Source: Ectocarpus siliculosus (Eukaryota; Sar; Phaeophyceae; Ectocarpales; Ectocarpaceae). Taken from it: a stretch of DNA of 64,000 bases. Below are positions 47,801 through 56,800 of this stretch, piece after piece. The stretch spans positions 1,960,313-2,024,312 of the forward strand of contig FN649750.1 in NCBI GenBank assembly GCA_000310025.1. The letters run 5' to 3'. The notes beneath the pieces are model-generated. The model saw only the letters and a program-made list of their open reading frames with translations, was not told the DNA's origin and searched no databases. The translations under genes were made by a program, and so were the position numbers. How positions within the stretch are numbered: the first letter of the stretch is position 1; each line of letters begins with the position of its first letter.

Positions 47801-50800
47801 TTCGGTTTTGTGTTCATGAAGGTGTCCGAGCTTGGGTCGACCCACACGCGTTGTGATCGCGAGCCCAAGCCAAAAGTCGTCAGGGAACAGCGCTCGGTTG
47901 ACGTTTTAACTCTCCTGAATGAATGGTGTCTGTCCTTGTCGCTGTTTTCTCTCTTTTGTCTCGCCGCCTCTCTGTCTTTGTTGTTGTATCTCTGCATCGC
48001 TGTCTCTCTCGCAGTCCTCTTCTCCCCCCCCCCCCTCTCTTCACCCTTCAGACTTACATCCCTCGTGGTGATGCACTCGTTCATTCCGGACACTTCAACA
48101 ACACACTACTCCCAGTGCTGTAAATAGCTTATGAGGGCGGTTGTGCGCAGGCATGTGCAATGATCATGTGCAATGATGTCTCCTCTGCCGAGACTGTCAA
48201 ATTCGGAAATCCATCAGTATTTTCGAGTCAGTTCTTCTCCTCAGATAGTATGGGATGTAAACAGTGGCATCACCTCCCGCAGGGGTTGGTGTTGCCACTT
48301 CGTAGCGAATGGAAAGAAATAAATATGGCTATGGGAAACAATCCTGTTTCCTGTCAAGCAGTAATAATACAGCGATCTATATTTATTTCTTTCCCATCCG
48401 CGACGATTGTATTTTCCGGAGAAAAAATTGACTGAAAATAGAAATAGAGAAATTCGAGAAAGATTCCAATAATCGTTGGGTGGGTGGGTGGTGTCTCAAA
48501 AAGGAGACTCTCCTTTCCTCTGTTTTCCTGTCTTGCACAGGTTTGACAAAAGGAAGTGAGAGTGTGTTCTTCCTCCTCCTTTGTTCTGGATCTTTACGTC
48601 TGGAGAATTCTTAAATCGTGCCTCTTTCTTCATTTCCTGTTTTGAGAATCCATCAGTATTTTCGAGTCAGTTCTTCTCCTCAGATAGTATGGGATGTAAA
48701 CAGTGGCATCACCTCCCGCGGTCGGTGTATCCACTTCTCTCCCTTACTTAGGAAACTCACTCGAACAAGATGAGTTTTCTCATCCCATACTTTACTGATA
48801 GAAAACAGATGAATGTGGAGGCATTGAGGAGAGACCATGGCTGAAATAAGACCATTTAAATAAACAAACGAGACCACCTAAAGCAAAGGCTTATTGCTAA
48901 ACGCTGACAACGATCGGCTCTGTTCACTCAAACCGAACTCATTCAACTGCCTGTATTGTTCCTCTGAAACTCCCTCGACCATGGCGGTACCCTCGGATCC
49001 TGGAGCCACTACTTCCATGAGTCGCATGTATCGCCAAGCAGTCTTTGGACTTTTCCAATATGCCTTCTGCATGATTGTCGATAGAGAATCTCCTGCGAGG
49101 GCTCTGGAAACCGCCCCTCCTGACCTAAAGGAGTGTAGAGAGAACCCTTGGGTCTCTCCTACTGCCGCGGCGTATCTCTTTAGTGCTTCAGACATCCTGC
49201 TAGTAGCCACCGGCAACTTGCCTCTCTGCGCTTCACCTTGCATAGACTCCGAAATGTCTGGGAAAAGGTAACCTGAGGTAGTGTCCCATCCGACCTGCTT
49301 CCCCACGGCTATAAACCTCTCTACCGCTCGAACTGGGCAGATTGCCACGTATTCCTCATCATACGGTACGGTCAGGATATGATCCGCTCCATCCCGTTGG
49401 GTTTTTCCCCACTGAAAATTGCACATGAGGCCGCTTCGATTTGGGAGTCGCAAAATACGTTGGATGAGGATATTTGTGAGCTCCACTCCTCTCTTGGTTG
49501 TGCTAAAAGCCACCGAAAAGAACGCAATGTCCCTAGCCAACGTAACCCGTTCGACGTCGGATGAGGCGTATTGAAGCCTGATCTGCATTGGAAAAATAAT
49601 CTTCTCCAGATGGCTTCGAAGAATGACCGGTGCTTGTTTCACCAATACTCCCGCCTGCTTTTGCTCACTTGTGGTGAACGCCATATATTGCGCAACTAGC
49701 TCGCTTTTCACCGGGTTACCAACCCGCATGGTCTTGCTCCACGGTGTCACCACTCCCATTTCCTTCTCGAACACCATGGATAACTTGGAGACATGATTTG
49801 TTCGGAGAGAGTCAAAGGCGTATCTAAGGCTACATTCTCCCTTGTCTGTTGAACAAGCTGTAAGATCTTTGGTGCCCACGGCTTCGCAGTGTTTAGCATG
49901 CACGATTGTACGCCGTCTTGAACCGCAGGAGTCTAACCAGCACAGGAACTCTACCACATCCTTTGGTTGTGCATTTTCAATAGACACAGACCCGTTCCTT
50001 CGAGATGCTAGGAAGTTGCTGAACAAAGCCCATGTGGCCGACCGACTGCGCGCGGAAGCTTTCTCCGCCCATGCATTTAGAAATTGTTGGTATCGCCTTG
50101 AAATAGCCTCTTCGTCCACTTGAAGAGGAGGTGTTGTCCGAGGTTGGTGCTGGGCTATTGAGTACCCGCACCATTGACAGAACCGAAACGAATCATCGTT
50201 TTCACTGTGGCACTCCGGGCATAAGACCCGTGCCCGCGATGCTGACACCTTCACGAGCGGCGGAGGAGGAAGCTTCGCCTCGCCGAGACGATCTCGCTTG
50301 GGAATTATCGCCTCTAAGATGCTCACGATGAGGCCAAGGGCTGTGAACACAGCCTGGAGAGCCTGGTAAAGAATGCGTTGTCCCACAAACCACCGAACAT
50401 GAACAGGAGACACGTTGAGAACGAGCCGAACGAACTCTTCATCACTTAGCATTCCGGGCGAAATCCACTACCACAGCTAGCATTCCTGACCGTTTGAAAT
50501 GAAAACGCTCGGACCCTTTCTGGTGGTGTACCCGGAAAAAGGGTGACTCACCCCCGCTACCGATCGACAACGTCCGTGATCGCGTAGCCGCGTCCGCTAT
50601 CCGTGGAAACCAGTACTGCTTCCGATCTGGGACGATCACAAGCGCCTTTGCGCGACACTCCTCCAAGTGCTGAAGAAACACTCCTACCATGCTCGTCGGA
50701 GGGAAGCAGAAACCGAAACACTCCTCCGTCGTTGAACCAGGCATGAACCGAACATTTTGCGTAAGCACGTCAACCCCGGCACACCCTTGTGTATGGTATC

Positions 50801-53800
50801 TGGAGTAAAATGGCAGATCCTCACTAGTGCAGCGCCCATCTACCCAGCGCTTGTGAACCGAGGCGGGTGTGGCCATTAAATCCATGGTCACCTGCTCACC
50901 CGCCCACGCGCATAGGTCGCCGAACATCCGCTCATCTAGTCTCACAAAATCGTCCGATCCTGGTCTAGAAATACCATCAGCCTCAGCGTTTTCCTCGGAG
51001 CTCACCCACTTCAATTTCAGCGTGAAATCGCGTCGCACTTGCAACCAGAACAGATCAGTAATAATCTCATGCATGAGGGTGTTGGAAGACCGCCCTTTCT
51101 TAAAGGCGTCGTGTAAGACTTTGCTATCCACCTTGGAAATGAGGGTGGACCCGGCCAACTGAGAAGGTTGGCTATCCGAAAACAGACGCAGAGTCTGCTG
51201 GAGAGCGTACCCTTCCTGCACGTTGATATGTTGCTGCGCGACGTGTAGCGGGAAATCTCCGCCTGCTTTGAAAATGGGTTGGCCTGGACTCCTAATGAGT
51301 CCCCCCCATCCTCCCGAGGAGGCATCCGATGCCCCGGTAAGAGCTAATTGCTTATGCTCGGCACGGTACCACGACGCCCCGTTGAAATGCTCACGAACTT
51401 CCAACCAGCGTTTCAACTCGAACATAAGACCGCTGTTCTTTGGGACTGGTATCGTCATGCTAGGCTTGCGACCGCCGCGTCGCTGGAAAACTGCGATGCT
51501 CTTGTACATATGGTGCGTGTAAAGAGCCGCCACCGGAACCGCTACCGATAGACTAGTGCACTTGCCTGCGAGCTTCTCTAACATCTGAAAGGTGATGGAC
51601 TCCGACGCAATAGCGTCGACTAGAATCGCCTCGAGCTTGGCGAGTTTGTCCTCTGGGACCTCGAAACGCCTGTTATCGGAGTCACAGATAATCCCCAGGA
51701 AAACCAAGCTCGTCGTAGGGATGAGCTCACACTTCTTCAGCGAAATGAAGTATCCCGCGCTATAGAGAACTTCTAGTGCGACATACGCGGTCGTCTGAGC
51801 TGCTTTGAGCTGCTCGTCATAGCTGAGCGTGCGGGTGGATCGAAAATTGGTCAAATAGAAATCGTCTATCCATGTTAGCACGGGAATGTCTCTTGCTCGC
51901 AGGTATCGAGCGACTGCCTCTGAAAGAGAAGCGTATATGAACGGGGCTGAACACCACCCGAAAGCAAGCACGGTAAACACGTACAGCTCGCCTTCCCACT
52001 CGAAGCCAAAATATTGCCAAGAACCCTTATCTAGGGCAACGTGGTGGTATCCAGCCTTATGATCAATAGTGACTTGATGAGCTCCGGGCCATGCGCACTG
52101 AGCTACCTTGCCTACGCCATCCATGCTGAAAGGGTGGTGGCGGCACATGAGATTAAGCCACCGTGCGTCCCATATCAACCTGGGTTTCGTGGGCTCCACA
52201 CCCAACGGGAGCACCATTTGCGGTTTGGCGTATACGCTAACGTCGGCGACGTCCTTCCATCTCGTAACGCAACCTGTCGCTGCGAGCTTAGCGACTTCGC
52301 TCGTGACCCATGATACATGTTCGTCGGGAACGTGGTTCGGCAGATGTATTGACGTAAGGTCAGCGCCGTTGTACGAAGCACCGTGAAAAATGCCTGTTGC
52401 CTTTGTGTCTACGAAGTCGTAAACGTTGACCCCTTTGACCCACCCCAAGAGGGTATTGCGATCTCCAACGGGAGTATCCTGTAAAATTTCGTCCCGCCAG
52501 AACTCAGTCGCTGTTTGCAAGTGAGCCGGAACGAAATCGTCCGTCACCCACATCCTAGCTTGGTCTGGTAGGCAGTGAGATTGTTGAAGGCGCCGAATAT
52601 TAGAGAGGTCGACGGTTGACTGTTTCGCTGATGCACTGATCAGGTCCCCGCCCACTAACTGTGTGCGAATGTGTGCGGTACGTGCGGCTCTCTCGGCGAG
52701 GAACAAGGCTGCTCCCGATCCGACCTGTGACACGCATGAAATGTGTAGAAGAAAATCTCTGATGTCGGAAAACTGGGCTTGTTTTGCCATAACCAACGTA
52801 TGTTGTTGGCTGCACGTGTGTGACTTATGTCGCATATGCTAGGGGAGAGTAGCACGCAAAGTGGAAATTTCGTTCACCTAGGTTTAAGGATGATTTCAGT
52901 GTAAATCTACATGAATCGATCCGCGCGTCAACCGCCGACCAAAGTCCAAACCAAGAAAGGGAAAGGTGCAGAGGCGTGGGAGAGTGCTCGAGAAAGATGT
53001 ATATGACCAGTAATTTCAGGAGGTAATGTGGGATCACGTGACGAAATGTGAGAATCGTTACAGAGTATATCAGTCAGGACGGTGAAATTGGTGAGTCCAC
53101 ATGGTGCCCATCGGACCGGAAATACGTGGTCGGGCGACGCGTCCTCCGACGCGCATGATGCGTGGGTGGGAGCGTGCATTCGAAAAGGAAAGGCTATCAT
53201 ATCGGGCTGAGAAAACCCTTATGAACCTCGAGCTGAAAGAAAGAAAGGTGGATTGAACCAATAGATAACGAACTTTCACCAATGAAGGAAACTCCGAGGC
53301 GAAAAACCGAAAAACGGCCGAAAACCCACTGAACGCGAAAACTTGGCAGAAACGAGAGAAACATGTCCCGTGTCGCTGAACATCCAGATGCCCCCCGAAC
53401 GACGAGAACCGGGAAACCAACAGACGAGAAACGCGTACCGCTCAGCGAATCACTAACTATTTAGTTGGGGCAATTCTGAATTACGTGTCCCCGACCATGG
53501 CACTTATGGCATTGGACAAAGGGGCAGACACGGAACGAGTGTTCGATATCTGCCCCGGTCTTGCCGGCACGGCGGCAAGTGTTGCACAAAGCGGTCTTTC
53601 TGCTAAACCCGCTGCCACCCCCTCGGCTACTGCGGCCGCCAGAGGCCCTGTGTCGCCCCCCGGGTCCCCGGCTCGGGGTATAGTGCCCCCCCTGTGGCTG
53701 CATACCATAGGGGCTATATCCCCCAAAATGCGGGGTAAGGGCCATGGGCTGCATGGGGGGTGGGCTCCAAGGTCCGGCTGGAGCTGAGGAATGCTTGGGC

Positions 53801-56800
53801 CCCCCCAGAAACTTGGTGATGGCCGACAGCTCTTTTACCACCTGGCCACGATCTCGTTTTACGACCCTCCTCGGTTTGGGACATGAGTTTGTCATGTACC
53901 CATACCGCGGCCGCATCCGGGCGGCCGCATTGCATCGCCGCATCAATACCCACGGCGAGCGTGTCGACAAACGTGCGTTCGTCCGTCAGCTCGGGGTCCA
54001 TAGCCGCTAGCCTAGCTAGCTCCTGGACCTTGGTTTTGATCTCTAGCACCCGCTGGTGCTTGACGGAGGCGTCGAAAGTCGTGAGCCCGCTTACACTGGT
54101 AAGCAAACCCGTCCACAGGGCTGCGAACTGAAAGGGAAGAATTGCGAAAAAAGAAAGCCGCGGAAAGGGCGAGATAGCAGAGAAACGCTTGAGAAAAACC
54201 GAGTGGAAAGAGACGGCGAGAAGAGATACCCGGAGAGACGGGTAAAGCACATCGGAACCAGACACGCGAAGAAAAACGCCCGGATAAAACCGAGCTGAAA
54301 ACGGTGAAAGAAACAACCCTGAGAGAGGGATAGCTGACACAACGGAGAAACGGTTGAGAAAAAATCCACTTGAAACATTTGAGATAGCGGAGAAAACGCT
54401 CGAGAAAAGAAACCGAGCTGAAAACCGGAGATAGCGGAGAAACGTCAGAAAATAGCGGAGAAAACGCTCGAGAAACCGAGTGGAAAATGTGAAACAGTGG
54501 AGACTGGAGAGAAACCGAGTTGAAATACGGCGAAAGAAAGAAAAATTGAGAGAGGGTAGCGGAGATAGCGGAGAAACGTTTGAGAGAAACCGAGTTGAGA
54601 AACGGTGAAAGAAAGAAAAAACACCCGAGAGGAGGGTAGCTGAGATAGCAGAGAAACGCGTGAGAAAACCGAGCTGAAAAACGGTGAAAGAAAGACAAAA
54701 CCCGCGAAATGGGTAGCTGAGATAGCGGAGAAAACGGTGAGAGGGAGAAAAAACCCGAGAGATGGGCAGCGGAGATAGCGGAGAATCGCTTGAGAAACCG
54801 AGCTGAAAAACGGCGAAGGAAAGAAAAAACCCTGAGACACGGGTAGCTGAGATAGTGGAGAAACGCTTGAGAAAACCGAGCTGAAAAACGGTGAGAGGGA
54901 GAAAAAACCCGAGAGATGGGTAGCTGAGATAGCGGAGAATCGCTTGAGAAACCGAGTTGAGAAACGGTGAAGGAAAGAAAACACCCTGAGACATGGGTAG
55001 CTGAGATAGCGGAGAAACGCTTGAGAAAACCGAGCTGAAAAACGGTGAGAGAGAGAAAAACCCGAGAGATGGGTAGCTGAGATAGCGGAGAATCGCTTGA
55101 GAAAAAACCGAACTGAAGCGGAGAAACGCTTGAGAAAACCGAGCCGAAAAACGGTGAGAGTGAGAAAAAACCATGAGAGATGGGTAGCTGAGATAGCGGA
55201 GAAACGCGTAGGAAAAGACGGGCCGAGACAACCAAATCGAGGTGAAAACGGTGAGGGAAAGAAAACGCCGGACCTACGACAGTGGAAACATGTTCCAAAC
55301 AGGATGGCTGCCATGCGGCGCCCGTAGCGCTTTCTAAAACAAAGTGGTACATCCCGCTTTCTTCGCCCTGCGGGCCCAGCAGGTGGCGAGAGGCGGTACC
55401 TGAAACTGCCTCCGAACGGATCGCACAAGGAGAAATATATTTATAGAGAGAGAGAGATGTCGGCTTCTTGAAGAACAAGATATATATAGGCTTTGAAGAA
55501 CAATATGTATATATATCAATATATAATAATATGCATAGAAATATTAAATATATAAATATACATGCATAATAATATATTATATAGTTACATATTGTTCTGC
55601 CAAAGTCGACATGTTGACAGAAAGAGATGCCACGGAGAGAGCAACCGAAAGAGTCCCTCACAAACGAAAATGAAACGTGATGTATAGCAGGGGAGAAGAG
55701 AAACGAAAAGGGGGTAGCCAATATATTTATAGAGAGAGAGAGATGTCGGCTACTTGAAGAACAAGATATATATAGGCTTTGAAGAACAATATGTATATAT
55801 ATCAATATACAATAATATGCATAGAAATATTAAATATATAAATATACATATATAATAATATATTATATATTGACATATTGTTCTGCCAAAGTCGACATGT
55901 TGACAGAAAGAGATGCCACGGAGAGAGCAACCGAAAGAGTCCCTCACAAACGAAAATGAAACGTGATGTATAGCAGGGGAGAAGAGAAACGAAAAGGGGC
56001 TAGCGCGCGGAGGCGGCATGCCCTCACCCAATAGATGTTGTGGGTGTAAGTTTCAAGTAGGTTGTAGAGGTGACGGGTGCAAGTGCGCGACGAACAAGCA
56101 ATTTTACAAATCCGAGCGTGTGACGCCGCTCACGGATAGCCCAAAAGAAAGACACCTACCATAGACACCTACCACCTACCATAGAGACAGAAACTAGATG
56201 GCGACCCACGTCCCTACGTACGGCTACACAGCAGTATCTCCTAAGCAAGAGCACACCGGCAAGAGGCGGGCGCCGTGAGGAGAAGAAAAAGAGAGGATGT
56301 TGAAAACGAACAAATATATGTCGAGCGGGCGTTCCCGAAAGGAAAATCCACTCATATTGTAAGCACCACGTGATGAAACCCACGGGCAGCCAGCTATGGC
56401 CTGCGTCGAAGAAAATGACGGCAGGGAATGCTGAGAGAGAGCACGACGAACGAATGCTGCAGTGCAGAAATCCATGAGGGACGGGGAGAGACGACGACTG
56501 CTGTGGGACGTGGGCCGGCCGAAAACGAGCAAGAACCATATAATGTCTACAAGACTCACCTTGCTGGAAATTGTGGTGTACACGAGCGACTTCTTCTTCA
56601 CTCGAGGCTCGCGATCCCCGGCCACACTCTCCTCCTCCAGGTCCGCCACGGCTCCAGAGATCTCCGACCGGAGGCGCTTGCCCGCGGTAGCCTCGCCCGC
56701 GGTAGTGGCGGGGGAAGACGGCGAGGCAGCCGCTGCCGCCGCAGCCGACGTGGATGCAGAGGAAGGGGAAGAGGGTGTGCTGCCGGCCCTTGCTGAAGGG

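Noticed and set aside
53714-55805. Long minus-strand frames (505 and 597 codons) rich in Phe, Ser and Leu
   Set aside because: They are produced by the purine-rich minisatellite, whose complement has few stop codons. The repeated peptide follows the DNA period and its frame shifts between units. Only the last part (from 54127) belongs to gag.
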